64,000 nt of DNA from an uncultured bacterium. Lineage in GTDB: Bacteria > Bacillota > Clostridia > Lachnospirales > Lachnospiraceae. Below the pieces are notes generated by a model. It searched no databases, was not told the origin of the DNA, and saw nothing but the letters and a program-made list of their open reading frames with translations. Below are positions 7,867-16,537 of this stretch, piece after piece. Position 1 is the stretch's first letter, and each line of letters opens with the position of its first letter. The stretch lies in the NCBI GenBank assembly GCA_905215405.1, contig CAJMQE010000003.1, positions 1 through 64,000 of the forward strand, in the 5' to 3' direction. A program made the position numbers and the translations under genes.

Positions 7867-7960
7867 TTAAAGGGGTGCTCACACATGTGGGCTGAGAGTA
7901 AGCCAGAGGCTTTAACCCATAACCTGATTTGGATAATGCCAACGTAGGGATATAGGAAGC
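7867..7960 (+). promoter_or_regulatory. TPP (THI-box) riboswitch
   Basis: The conserved core is complete: GGGGTGCTC at the start, GCTGAGAGTAAG, AACCCATAACCTGATTTGG, ATAATGCCAACGTAGGGA at the end. Thiamine diphosphate binding would favour the terminator that follows at 7967, shutting off thiD and cytX. No second copy is visible before thiM-thiE at the left end of the window. Confidence 0.97.
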
Positions 7961-7966
7961 AGTTTG

Positions 7967-8007
7967 AACTGTATGTATACTTTGATTGGTATGCATGCAG
8001 TTTTTTT
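7967..8007 (+). terminator. Terminator of the TPP riboswitch
   Basis: AACTGTATGTATAC pairs with GTATGCATGCAGTT and is followed by seven T. It lies directly between the riboswitch core and thiD, the usual arrangement for transcriptional attenuation. Confidence 0.92.
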
Positions 8008-8049
8008 ATTACCATTGTATCGTTTACTGGCATGGAAATGGAGGAAATG

Positions 8050-8841
8050 ATGAAGACAGCATTAACAATCGCAGGCAGTGATTCAAGTGGTGGCGCAGGA
8101 ATACAGGCAGACATCAAAACAATGACAACAAATGGAGTATACGCAATGAGTGCAATTACAGCACTGACAGCGCAGAACACAACAGGAGTAACTGGCATAT
8201 CGGAGGTAAGTCCGGAATTCCTGACCCAGCAGCTGGATGCTGTATTCACGGATATTTATCCGGATGCAGTAAAAATTGGAATGGTATCAGGATCAGAGCT
8301 GATCAAAGTGATCGCGGAGTGTCTGAAAAAATATCATGCAAAAAATATAGTAGTTGATCCGGTCATGGTTGCAACAAGCGGAGCGAAACTGATCAGTGAT
8401 GATGCAATTGATACACTGAAAGAATGTCTGCTTGGCCTAGCAACGGTAATTACACCGAATATTCCGGAAACTGAGGTCCTTTCCGGAATGAAGATCACAA
8501 CTGCAGAGGATATGATTACAGCAGCAGGTAAGATCAGCAGGGAATATGGCTGTGCTGTTCTTTGTAAGGGCGGACATAAACTCAATGATGCCAACGATCT
8601 TTTATATCGAAATGGAGAGTATCGCTGGTTCAATGGAAAAAGAATTCAAAATTCCAATACACATGGAACGGGATGCACACTGTCCAGCGCAATTGCGTCA
8701 AATCTTGCAAAAGGCCGTGATCTGGATACCTCAGTTGAAAAGGCAAAGAATTACATATCTGGAGCATTGGAAGCAATGCTTGATCTGGGCAGTGGCAGTG
8801 GACCAATGAACCATGCCTATGCGGTAAATGGAGAATATTAG
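8050..8841 (+). CDS. thiD: Hydroxymethylpyrimidine (phosphate) kinase ThiD
   Basis: Phosphorylates 4-amino-5-hydroxymethyl-2-methylpyrimidine twice, giving the diphosphate used by ThiE. It is a ribokinase-fold enzyme of 263 residues: TIAGSDSSGGAGIQAD at the N-terminus, VVDPVMVATSG in the middle, ITPNIPE, and the NTHGTGCTLSSAIA nucleotide and anion-hole loop near the end. I chose ATG 8050, five bases after TGGAGG; ATG 8047 and 8032 are also in frame but badly placed for that site. It is the first gene behind the TPP riboswitch and probably shares the message with cytX, 36 bases downstream. Confidence 0.96.
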   Translation: MKTALTIAGSDSSGGAGIQADIKTMTTNGVYAMSAITALTAQNTTGVTGISEVSPEFLTQQLDAVFTDIYPDAVKIGMVSGSELIKVIAECLKKYHAKNIVVDPVMVATSGAKLISDDAIDTLKECLLGLATVITPNIPETEVLSGMKITTAEDMITAAGKISREYGCAVLCKGGHKLNDANDLLYRNGEYRWFNGKRIQNSNTHGTGCTLSSAIASNLAKGRDLDTSVEKAKNYISGALEAMLDLGSGSGPMNHAYAVNGEY

Positions 8842-8877
8842 GATACATTAGAAAAGAGAGACATTTGGAGGATTGAC

Positions 8878-10053
8878 ATGGAGGAAAAAAGAACATCGAT
8901 ATTTAGTAACGCGCTGATCTGGTTCGGTGCGGGTGTTTCCATCGCAGAAATACTGACAGGCACTTATTTCGCACCACTTGGATTTGCAAAAGGATTTCTG
9001 GCAATCGTAATTGGACATCTGATCGGATGTATTGGGCTGTTCCTGGCTGGACTGATCGGTGCAGGCACGAGAAAAAGTTCAATGGAAACAGTGAAAATGA
9101 GTTTTGGACAGAAGGGAAGCCTTCTGTTTTCAATATTAAATGTACTGCAGCTGGTCGGCTGGACCGCAATCATGATCTATGACGGAGCACAGGCAACAAA
9201 CGGTATTGTACATACGGGCGCCTGGGTGTGGTGTCTGGTCATAGGAGCAATGATCATTCTTTGGATCCTGATTGGAATTACCAACCTCGGAAAAGTCAAT
9301 ACCATTGCGATGACAGCACTTTTTATTCTGACGCTCGTGCTTTGCAAAGTTATTTTCTTTGGAGAGCAGACACCAGTGGTATCGGAGGATACATTATCAT
9401 TTGGCGCAGCTGTCGAACTGGCAGTAGCCATGCCACTTTCCTGGCTGCCGCTGATCAGTGATTATACAAGAGAGGCAGAAAAACCTGTGAAAGCAACGGC
9501 AGCCAGTGTAGTGACCTACGGAATTGTCAGCTGCTGGATGTATGTAATTGGTATGGGAGCAGCAATCTATACGAATGAATCGGATGTTGCGCAGATCATG
9601 GTCAAGGCAGGACTTGGTATTGCGGGTCTGCTGATCATTGTTTTTTCCACCGTAACGACAACATTTCTGGATGCATATTCAGCAGGGGTATCAGCAGAAT
9701 CTGTTAGCACAAAGATCAGTGGAAGATGGGCTGCAATTATCGTGACAGTTATTGGAACAGCGGGTGCAATTGTATTTCCAATGGATGATATCACAGACTT
9801 TCTCTATTTGATTGAATCTGTTTTTGCGCCGATGATCGCAATTCAGATTGCAGACTATTTTATTTTGAAAAGAAATTGTTTTAAGCAGGCATTTCAGTTC
9901 AGTAACCTGCTCGTTTGGGTTGCTGGATTTGTTCTATATCGTTATCTGATGACCGTGGACATTCCAGTCGGAAATACGCTTCCTGATATGGTTGCCACGA
10001 TCATTCTTAGTGTCATAGTCGGTACTCTCACACAGAAGAAGTTTCAAAAATAG
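8878..10053 (+). CDS. cytX: CytX, putative hydroxymethylpyrimidine permease
   Basis: A 391-residue NCS1-family (cytosine permease-like) membrane protein with about twelve hydrophobic segments. CytX members lie under TPP riboswitches and are thought to import hydroxymethylpyrimidine. Visible family features are the N-terminal WFGAGVSIAEILTG stretch, the VGWTAIMIYDGAQ region, the SWLPLISDYTR motif of the substrate pathway and a long C-terminal helical part. GGAGG stands ahead of the ATG. Being in one riboswitch-controlled unit with thiD supports pyrimidine uptake followed by phosphorylation. Transport specificity is inferred from family and context. Confidence 0.92.
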   Translation: MEEKRTSIFSNALIWFGAGVSIAEILTGTYFAPLGFAKGFLAIVIGHLIGCIGLFLAGLIGAGTRKSSMETVKMSFGQKGSLLFSILNVLQLVGWTAIMIYDGAQATNGIVHTGAWVWCLVIGAMIILWILIGITNLGKVNTIAMTALFILTLVLCKVIFFGEQTPVVSEDTLSFGAAVELAVAMPLSWLPLISDYTREAEKPVKATAASVVTYGIVSCWMYVIGMGAAIYTNESDVAQIMVKAGLGIAGLLIIVFSTVTTTFLDAYSAGVSAESVSTKISGRWAAIIVTVIGTAGAIVFPMDDITDFLYLIESVFAPMIAIQIADYFILKRNCFKQAFQFSNLLVWVAGFVLYRYLMTVDIPVGNTLPDMVATIILSVIVGTLTQKKFQK

Positions 10054-10155
10054 AAACAATCTTTGAAATTTATGTATGGGACTACACAAGCTTGTCAAAT
10101 TCGTGTATAATATTAACCGCTAATTACAACGCAAAGGATTAGAGGAACGAAAGAG

Positions 10156-11211
10156 ATGGCAAAAAGAACAACTATTCAGAAGAAAAAATATTCTGAGTCT
10201 TATATAAAAATTAGAAAAAGAAGAGCCAGACAGCATAGAAGAGAAAAAATTCTCAAAGGTCTGGCTCTTGCAGCTGCATTGACATTGGTTGTGGGCGGTG
10301 GCCTTAAGATCAGTGAGACAATGGGGAAAAAGACAGTTGCAGTCAGTGAGGAAGAGACGGCAACACTGCAGGAGCATTTGAATGCACCTCAGAAAAATAC
10401 GCCAGTCTACCCATCAGTCAGCGTAGATTATGAGGAAATTACCTCAGAGACTGTACATAGTCCCTACATAGCAGTACTTGATGTAGAAAAAAATGAAGTG
10501 ATTGCAGGAAGGGAACACGATACCAGAATTATTCCTGCATCAATGACAAAAGTAATGACGCTTATTGTGGCAGTAGAGCATTTGCAGGATCTGCAACAGC
10601 GATATACGATGAGTGCAGACCTGATTACACCATTGATCAAGGCACAGGCTTCACGTGCGGGGTTTGATCCGGGAGAAGAAATTAGTGTGGAAGATCTGCT
10701 CTACGGGCTGATTCTGCCATCAGGTGCAGATGCTGCAGAGGCACTTGCAGAGATGACAGCAGGCTCTACAGAAGAGTTCGCAGTGCTGATGAATCAGAAA
10801 TGTGAGGATCTGGGGCTGACCAATACGCATTTTGTGAATCCATCGGGATTATATGATGATGAGCAGTATACAACCCCAACAGAGATGGCGATGATCATGG
10901 AATATGCAATGAAAAATGAGACCTGTGCAAAGGTGCTTTCTACCTATCAGCATACAACAGAGAGTACACAGCAGCATCCGCAGGGGATTTCTCTGACCAG
11001 CACCATGTTTTCCAGAATGTATGGAAATGAGGTACCGGGAGTCACGATTGAAGCGGGAAAGACTGGTTATGTAGACGAATCGGGTAACTGTCTGGTAAGT
11101 TATGCAGAGAAGAACGGCAGACATTTTGTTACAGTAACCGCTGGTGCAACAAATAAATGGCATGTGATCTACGACGATTTTGATATCTATGGAAATTATC
11201 TTCCTGAATAA
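10156..11211 (+). CDS. D-alanyl-D-alanine carboxypeptidase (S11, DacF-like)
   Basis: A 351-residue membrane-anchored penicillin-binding protein that would trim the terminal D-alanine from peptidoglycan stem peptides. An unusually basic N-terminus (about 35 residues rich in K and R) precedes a single hydrophobic segment, so it is probably a type II membrane protein without cleavage. Active-site motifs are S129-M-T-K132 (SxxK) and K302-T-G. The SxN position reads S189-G-A191, with alanine in place of asparagine. The C-terminal extension typical of PBP5 appears to be missing. It may share a role with the VanY-type enzyme at 15673. Confidence 0.9.
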   Translation: MAKRTTIQKKKYSESYIKIRKRRARQHRREKILKGLALAAALTLVVGGGLKISETMGKKTVAVSEEETATLQEHLNAPQKNTPVYPSVSVDYEEITSETVHSPYIAVLDVEKNEVIAGREHDTRIIPASMTKVMTLIVAVEHLQDLQQRYTMSADLITPLIKAQASRAGFDPGEEISVEDLLYGLILPSGADAAEALAEMTAGSTEEFAVLMNQKCEDLGLTNTHFVNPSGLYDDEQYTTPTEMAMIMEYAMKNETCAKVLSTYQHTTESTQQHPQGISLTSTMFSRMYGNEVPGVTIEAGKTGYVDESGNCLVSYAEKNGRHFVTVTAGATNKWHVIYDDFDIYGNYLPE

Positions 11212-11302
11212 CGGGAATAACATAAATTTTACACAATTATCCTGTATACTCGAATTATTACAAATAGAAAAATGATTCGAAATGGGAAAGGTGTGATAAT
11301 AT

Positions 11303-12199
11303 TTGAAAAGTGGATTCCTAAAAAGACCGTATTTGTGGGCCGGAATCTATGGTCTTTCAATGGTGCTGCTCTTTGGCTGGTGCATCCTGGATGCTTTTGT
11401 CATTCCAAGGGCACAGCAGATCGTGGTAAAAGAAGAGGAAGAGACGCACAGCCTGCAGAATTACACGTCTACTGATACTTCTTATGAGGATGATAACATT
11501 GCAATCAGCATCCAGAAGATCAGAGAATATGAAACATCTGTTTATATTGCAGATGTTGTGATCAAGGATAGTTCTTATTTAAAAACGGCATTTGCCAATG
11601 ATACATTTGGAAAGAATATAACAGCGACCACCTCAGCAATTGCATCCGCAAATAATGCAATTCTTGCAATCAACGGAGATTATTATGGATTTCGTAATTC
11701 GGGATTTGTTCTGAGAAACGGGGTTATTTACAGATCAAGCGTGAAGGAGAATGCAGATTATGATGATCTGGCAATCTATGAGGATGGTTCATTTGCATTA
11801 TTAAATGAAAAGACGGCAGATATCAATACATTACAGGCAAAAGGAGTGAAGCAGATCCTTTCATTTGGCCCGGCACTTGTTTCTTCGGGAACAGTCAGTG
11901 TATCGGAATCGGATGAAGTGGAGCAGTCTAAGACCAGTAATCCGAGAACGGCAATTGGAATTGTAGACAATCTGCATTATAAGTTAGTTGTCTCTGATGG
12001 CAGAACAAGTGCCGATAAGGGACTTTCACTTTATGAATTGGCCCAGATCATGATGGATCAGGGATGTAGCATTGCCTACAATCTCGATGGCGGAGGTTCT
12101 TCTACCATGTGGTTCCAGGGTCTGGTGGTCAACAATCCAACCGATGGCAAATCGAGTGGAGAAAGGAAGCTGAGTGATATTGTATATGTCGGATATTAG
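11303..12199 (+). CDS. Phosphodiester glycosidase (NAGPA) domain membrane protein
   Basis: A 298-residue protein with one N-terminal membrane segment (about 10-30) and an extracellular domain of the NAGPA family, found in enzymes that uncap N-acetylglucosamine-1-phosphodiesters and in exopolysaccharide-linked proteins. Family marks are AINGDYYGFR, SFGPALVSSG, NPRTAIGIVD and the closing NLDGGGSSTMWF loop. The start is TTG 11303 behind GGGAAAGGTG; a stop just upstream in frame rules out a longer form. It overlaps the next small membrane protein by 14 bases. The substrate here is unknown, perhaps a wall or capsule polymer. Confidence 0.88.
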   Translation: MKSGFLKRPYLWAGIYGLSMVLLFGWCILDAFVIPRAQQIVVKEEEETHSLQNYTSTDTSYEDDNIAISIQKIREYETSVYIADVVIKDSSYLKTAFANDTFGKNITATTSAIASANNAILAINGDYYGFRNSGFVLRNGVIYRSSVKENADYDDLAIYEDGSFALLNEKTADINTLQAKGVKQILSFGPALVSSGTVSVSESDEVEQSKTSNPRTAIGIVDNLHYKLVVSDGRTSADKGLSLYELAQIMMDQGCSIAYNLDGGGSSTMWFQGLVVNNPTDGKSSGERKLSDIVYVGY

Positions 12200-12608
12200 A
12201 GAAGAAAATGTGCATAATAGGGAATGTAGAAAGGACAGCAACGCAAAGGCTGTCAGTACATATGGTGTCTGCGCAGTTTTATGTGCAGGTGCCGGATATA
12301 TTTATACGTTATTTGGACACGGTGTGTCATCTGTATATATGAGTCTGATGTTTCTGGTTCCACTGATCGGTGGAATGCTGGTATTTGCAGTGTTAAAATA
12401 TCTGTTTAAAATACATCAGATGGACAGAATGATGTATAATCTGTATAACTCTGCAATTGCAGCGCTTACGGCGGGAATTTGTCTGAAAGGTATCTATCAG
12501 ATCGCAGGATCGGACAGCAGAAATTATCTGTTGTTTTTCATTGCAGCAGTCGTATGTTTTTGTATTGCAGTAATCAGATTCGGCTACATCAGAATGATCG
12601 CAAAATAA
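12186..12608 (+). CDS. Small integral membrane protein
   Basis: I do not recognise a family. The roughly 140-residue product has a short charged N-terminus and four predicted membrane segments: VCAVLCAGAGYIYTLF, a stretch around MSLMFLVPLIGGML, one around IAALTAGICLKGI, and LLFFIAAVVCFCIAVI. It overlaps the end of the NAGPA-domain gene by 14 bases, so translation is probably coupled. GTG 12174 is a second possible start that fits the AAAGGAAG site at 12162-12169 about as well. Partnership with the upstream protein is inferred only from the overlap. Confidence 0.65.
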   Translation: MSDIREENVHNRECRKDSNAKAVSTYGVCAVLCAGAGYIYTLFGHGVSSVYMSLMFLVPLIGGMLVFAVLKYLFKIHQMDRMMYNLYNSAIAALTAGICLKGIYQIAGSDSRNYLLFFIAAVVCFCIAVIRFGYIRMIAK

Positions 12609-12658
12609 ACAGTGATAAAAGGGAGGGGGTTGCTGTCTCAGGCAGTAACATAGTAATC

Positions 12659-13096
12659 ATGAAAGTTTTAGTAGATGCTGATGCATGTCCGGTGATCGGA
12701 CAAATAGAAAGTGTAGCAGAAAAATATGACATCCGGGTAATTTTATTATGTGATACCAGTCATATCCTGCATTCGGAGTATAGTGAAATTAAGGTGATCA
12801 GCGCTGGCGCAGATGCAGTGGATTTTGCACTGATTAATCTTTGTGACAAAGGAGATATTGTAGTGACACAGGATTATGGAGTTGCGGCGATGGCCCTGAG
12901 CAAAGGAGCAAATGCGATTCATCAGTCCGGAAAAAAATATACGCAGGATAATATAGACAGACTTTTATGGGAGAGACATATTGCCAGAAAGCAACGCAGG
13001 GCATCCTCACGCAATCATCTGAAGTGCTCTGGTAAAAGAACAGATGAAGATAATGAGCGCTTTGTAGAAGTATTTGAAAAAATGGTCATTGGATGA
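12659..13096 (+). CDS. YaiI/YqxD family protein (DUF188)
   Basis: A 145-residue member of UPF0178, a family with a PIN-like nuclease fold. Visible marks are MKVLVDADACPV at the N-terminus, KGDIVVTQDYGVAAMAL, and the LLWERHIARKQRR segment, with conserved acidic residues in the first two. Function is unproven, though nuclease or RNA-related roles are suspected. The ATG at 12659 has no ribosome site nearby; a strong one (AGGGAGGGGG, 12620-12629) lies 30 bases upstream and no start codon in this frame follows it. Translation may depend on a short upstream frame or an unusual start. Confidence 0.82.
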   Translation: MKVLVDADACPVIGQIESVAEKYDIRVILLCDTSHILHSEYSEIKVISAGADAVDFALINLCDKGDIVVTQDYGVAAMALSKGANAIHQSGKKYTQDNIDRLLWERHIARKQRRASSRNHLKCSGKRTDEDNERFVEVFEKMVIG

Positions 13097-13139
13097 ATTT
13101 TAGATCCGATGAAAAAACAGTAGTAAATATGGGTAAAAT

Positions 13140-13186
13140 GCTATATGATAGAGTCTTAATACAGACAAGATCATATAGCTTTTTTA
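13140..13186 (+). terminator. Terminator after the DUF188 gene
   Basis: GCTATATGAT pairs with ATCATATAGC across a loop of about twenty bases, followed by six T. Confidence 0.88.
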
Positions 13187-13269
13187 TTGTGATTAAAAAG
13201 TAGCTGTTAAAATTGCAGCCTAAAAAATAGAGAATGAATTGGAACAGACATAGTAAGGATGGAGAATAG

Positions 13270-14253
13270 ATGGAGAAAAATACAATTACCTGGGGCATGA
13301 TCGGTTGTGGAGACGTTACAGAAGTCAAAAATGGTCCGGGACTGTATCTGGCACAGAATTCCCAGTTAAAGGGGATTTGGAACAGAACAAAGGAGAAAGC
13401 AACCAACTGGGTCTTACGACACAAGCAGGGGCGGGTCTATGACTCGGTAGAAGAACTGCTTGCTGATCAGGAGATAGATATCGTATATATTGCAACGACA
13501 CCGGATAAACATAAGGAATATGCATTACTATGTGCAAAAGCAGGAAAACACTGTCTGATAGAAAAACCTCTGGCAACGACTTTGTCAGACGGGATAGAAA
13601 TTCAGAAGGCATTTCATGTGGCAGGCAAGAAAGCGTTTGTAGCATTTTATAGAAGAAGTATGAACAGATTTCAAAAAGTGAAAGATTTACTGGATACGGG
13701 TGCAATTGGCACTGTACAGATGTTCTCTGTGACACGGGCAGCAAGATCGGAAACTGACCAGACACAGTGGAGAATGCAACCAACAGTATCTGGAGGAAAT
13801 ATATTTACTGAGACGGATATTCATATGTTTGATTTCTTTGATCAGATTTTTGGGGAGGTCAGTTCTTTTGACGCGGTAACGGCATCCCTGGATAACGAGT
13901 GCAATTATTTTGATTCGATCAGTATGAATCTTTTGTACAAATCAGGTGTAATTGGCAGTGGTAGTTGGAATTATCATTGCAGCCAGCCTGTGGATCTGGT
14001 CACGATAATAGGAGAGAATGGCAGAATCTCATTTGATTTCTTTCACAATGATAAGCCTGTCATACTGACCAATTCTCAGGAGACAAAGGAATTTATAATT
14101 GAAGATTCCTGTCATGTCGGAATGAAAATGGAGCAGGAAATTGTAAATGAACTGTTGGGAACAGGTACATTTTCAGGTACGATCGACGCGGCAGTCAGAA
14201 CGCTTGCAATTATGGATGCAGTGGTTCGGCAAAGTGAGGAAAAAAGAAAATGA
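13270..14253 (+). CDS. Gfo/Idh/MocA family oxidoreductase
   Basis: A 327-residue NAD(P)-dependent sugar or inositol dehydrogenase. The Rossmann fold opens with GMIGCGDV, the EKP motif (LIEKPLAT) carries the usual catalytic lysine, and the C-terminal domain has the family pattern (FTETDIHMFDFFDQIFG). The substrate cannot be told. AAGGATGGAG lies just before the ATG. A second, distinct member of the same superfamily follows at 14390 after a repeat-bearing gap. The two may act in one pathway on a sugar such as a uronic acid or inositol derivative, but nothing in the sequence fixes this. Confidence 0.9.
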   Translation: MEKNTITWGMIGCGDVTEVKNGPGLYLAQNSQLKGIWNRTKEKATNWVLRHKQGRVYDSVEELLADQEIDIVYIATTPDKHKEYALLCAKAGKHCLIEKPLATTLSDGIEIQKAFHVAGKKAFVAFYRRSMNRFQKVKDLLDTGAIGTVQMFSVTRAARSETDQTQWRMQPTVSGGNIFTETDIHMFDFFDQIFGEVSSFDAVTASLDNECNYFDSISMNLLYKSGVIGSGSWNYHCSQPVDLVTIIGENGRISFDFFHNDKPVILTNSQETKEFIIEDSCHVGMKMEQEIVNELLGTGTFSGTIDAAVRTLAIMDAVVRQSEEKRK

Positions 14254-14328
14254 GATATAAAGAAAATGATATAAAGTAATGATATACAGTAAATGAGATA
14301 TACAGTAAATGAGATATAAAGAAAATGA
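14252..14328. repeat. Short 16-bp tandem repeat between two dehydrogenase genes
   Basis: Two identical units GATATACAGTAAATGA stand in tandem at 14281-14312. They are flanked by two copies of the variant GATATAAAGAAAATGA (14254-14269 and 14313-14328) and a shorter spacer. The period matches the array at 4140-4330, although the sequence differs. The first copy begins within the stop codon of the upstream gene. Confidence 0.85.
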
Positions 14329-14389
14329 ATAGATTGCAATTGCAAACTACAAAACATCAGATTTTTGAGAAGAACAGGAGGGAGAAGAC

Positions 14390-15559
14390 TTGGAAAAGAA
14401 CAAAGTGAGAATTGCATTGATCGGGACTGGAAGTATGGGCAAAAAGTATGCCAGACTGCTACAGGAAGATAAAATTGCCCATGCATGCCTGTCTGCAGTG
14501 GTCTGCAGAAGTGAAGAAAGCAGAACATGGGCAGAACAGAATTTGAATCAGACGGTTCAGGTTTTTCGGAATGCACAGGCACTTTATGAGCATGGCGATG
14601 TATTTGATGCGGTACAGGTGGTTACACCACATAAAACGCATCCAGAGCTGGTCATGCAGGCTTTATCGGCTGGAAAGCATGTGCTTTGCGATAAACCGGC
14701 AGGCATATCACTTCTTTCTGTGAAAAAGATGAATGAACTGGCGGAGTCGTCAGACAGGGTTTTTGCCATGATGTTTCATCAGCGCATGTATCAGAAGTAT
14801 CGAAGAATCAAAGAATTGTTAGAAGAGGGGACACTTGGTCGTATTACCAGGGTTATGCTGGTAAATTCCAGATATTACAGAACCGCGCATTATCATCAGG
14901 GCGGAAGCTGGAGAAGCAGCTGGAATGGCGAAGGTGGTGCTGCACTGATCAATCAGGGACAGCATCTTCTGGATATCTGGCAGTGGCTGTTCGGGATGCC
15001 ACAGTCTGTTTATGCCGAGATTCCATTTGGCAAATATAATGATTTTGAAGTGGACGATGAAGCCACAGTCCTTATGACTTATCCAGATAAAATGACAGGT
15101 GTTTTCCTGCTAACGACAGGCGAATCAGTCTGGGAGGAACGTCTGGAAATTGTAGGGACAAAAGGGAAGATCCTGCTTGAGGACAATACGCTGACGCTGT
15201 GGAAGAACAGTATGGATTCGGATGCATATGGCAGAACGACAGACGAAAATTCCAGACAGAAGCTGACGACGAGCTGTCAGAAGGAAGAGTTCTTATGTCA
15301 GGCAGAACCATACGATGCCATGTTAGAAAATTTTGCATCTGCAGTTTTGGCACGGGAAGGCAATGAAAAAGATGCAGATAGTAAAAGAATGCTGATTGCA
15401 CCGGGAACAGAGGGAGAGCATGCGCTGGAACTGACCAATGCCGCATATCTGTCAGCCTGGAGGCAGGAAAAAATACAGTTGCCACTTGATGCAACTGCAT
15501 ATGAAAGAGAACTGCAGCGTAAAATGACAGAAGAAGTGCAGGCGGCTTCTGAAAAATAG
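14390..15559 (+). CDS. Gfo/Idh/MocA family oxidoreductase
   Basis: A 389-residue NAD(P)-dependent dehydrogenase distinct from its upstream neighbour. The Rossmann motif is LIGTGSMGKKYA and the catalytic lysine motif is CDKPAGI; the C-terminal domain includes GGAALINQGQHLLDIWQWLFG, where the QGQHLLD part carries the usual substrate histidine. The start is TTG 14390, six bases after AGGAGGGAG. The extra length comes from a Glu- and Lys-rich C-terminal tail. The gene is probably transcribed with the one ending at 14253. Family members oxidise sugars, inositols or amino sugars; no neighbour identifies the substrate. Confidence 0.9.
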   Translation: MEKNKVRIALIGTGSMGKKYARLLQEDKIAHACLSAVVCRSEESRTWAEQNLNQTVQVFRNAQALYEHGDVFDAVQVVTPHKTHPELVMQALSAGKHVLCDKPAGISLLSVKKMNELAESSDRVFAMMFHQRMYQKYRRIKELLEEGTLGRITRVMLVNSRYYRTAHYHQGGSWRSSWNGEGGAALINQGQHLLDIWQWLFGMPQSVYAEIPFGKYNDFEVDDEATVLMTYPDKMTGVFLLTTGESVWEERLEIVGTKGKILLEDNTLTLWKNSMDSDAYGRTTDENSRQKLTTSCQKEEFLCQAEPYDAMLENFASAVLAREGNEKDADSKRMLIAPGTEGEHALELTNAAYLSAWRQEKIQLPLDATAYERELQRKMTEEVQAASEK

Positions 15560-15672
15560 CTCAAGAGGCAGTAAAGCAGAAAATAAGTCAGGAAGACAAA
15601 TGGCAGCAGACCTTCTGAATGAATTTTGGATGTATGCATAAAAAATAGAACTAAGAAGATGGAGAATAAAGA

Positions 15673-16518
15673 GTGAATAAGAAAATATTGTTACTTACAT
15701 TGACAGTAGCTACACTGGCACTTGCGGGCTGTGGCAATACGAAGAAAGATGAAACAGATACACAACAAAGTGCACAGGAAACTGTAACACAGGAAGCACT
15801 TCCTGTTTACGCAAATGTGTCCTACTATGCACAGGCAAAATTATCAGAATATGAGGCATATGCAGCAGAAAATCCCGATCTGTCCATGGAAGATGTTGTT
15901 ACGTATGTTAATATCGGTCTGGATCAGGATTTCTATGCAAACAGTACGGCAATTACGGATCCAGAGAACATTCTGGTGCTTTGTAATAAGTATCATCAGC
16001 TATCTTCGGACTATGTGCCATCGGATCTGGTAGAAGTAACGGCATCGAATTCAGCTGTAGCAGGTCTGAAATTGAGAAAAGAAGCTGCAGATGCTTTTGA
16101 TGATCTTTGCGCAGCAGCGAAAAAAGATGGATACACGATCCTGGGAGCATCAGGATACAGAAGCTACGCTTATCAGCAGACATTGTATGATAACTATGTA
16201 AAGCAGGATGGTGTTGCAGATGCAGATACGTATAGTGCAAGACCGGGCTACTCTGAACATCAGACAGGACTGGCAATCGATGTAAAGAATCCAACGACCG
16301 CTTATGATAAGTTCGGAACCACAAAAGAGTATCAGTGGGCAAAGGACAATATTCATAAATATGGATTTATTATCCGCTATCTGCCGGAGACGATTCATAT
16401 TACTGGCTATCAGTCAGAAGAATGGCATTTCCGCTATGTAGGTGTGGAAACAGCAACAAAGGTTTATGAAATGGGGATTACGTATGATGAATACTGTGCC
16501 CGTGGATTGAACGAGTAA
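15673..16518 (+). CDS. VanY-type D-Ala-D-Ala carboxypeptidase lipoprotein (M15B)
   Basis: A 281-residue lipoprotein with an N-terminal signal and the lipobox LALAGC, so it is anchored outside the membrane. The C-terminal zinc peptidase domain (about 130-275) has the M15 signatures: GYRSYAYQQ, S-x-H-x-x-G-x-A-x-D as SEHQTGLAID, and EEWHFRY with the last zinc-binding histidine. It would remove terminal D-alanine from peptidoglycan precursors or stems. No vancomycin-resistance genes are nearby, so housekeeping wall trimming is the likely job. The start is GTG 15673 with GGAG eight bases ahead. YdcF follows after 19 bases. Confidence 0.93.
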   Translation: MNKKILLLTLTVATLALAGCGNTKKDETDTQQSAQETVTQEALPVYANVSYYAQAKLSEYEAYAAENPDLSMEDVVTYVNIGLDQDFYANSTAITDPENILVLCNKYHQLSSDYVPSDLVEVTASNSAVAGLKLRKEAADAFDDLCAAAKKDGYTILGASGYRSYAYQQTLYDNYVKQDGVADADTYSARPGYSEHQTGLAIDVKNPTTAYDKFGTTKEYQWAKDNIHKYGFIIRYLPETIHITGYQSEEWHFRYVGVETATKVYEMGITYDEYCARGLNE

Positions 16519-16537
16519 TGGAGGACGAAAGACAAAA

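Noticed and set aside
15673..16518. Vancomycin-resistance gene vanY
   Set aside because: The M15B motifs match, but no van regulators or ligases are present; a housekeeping carboxypeptidase is more likely.
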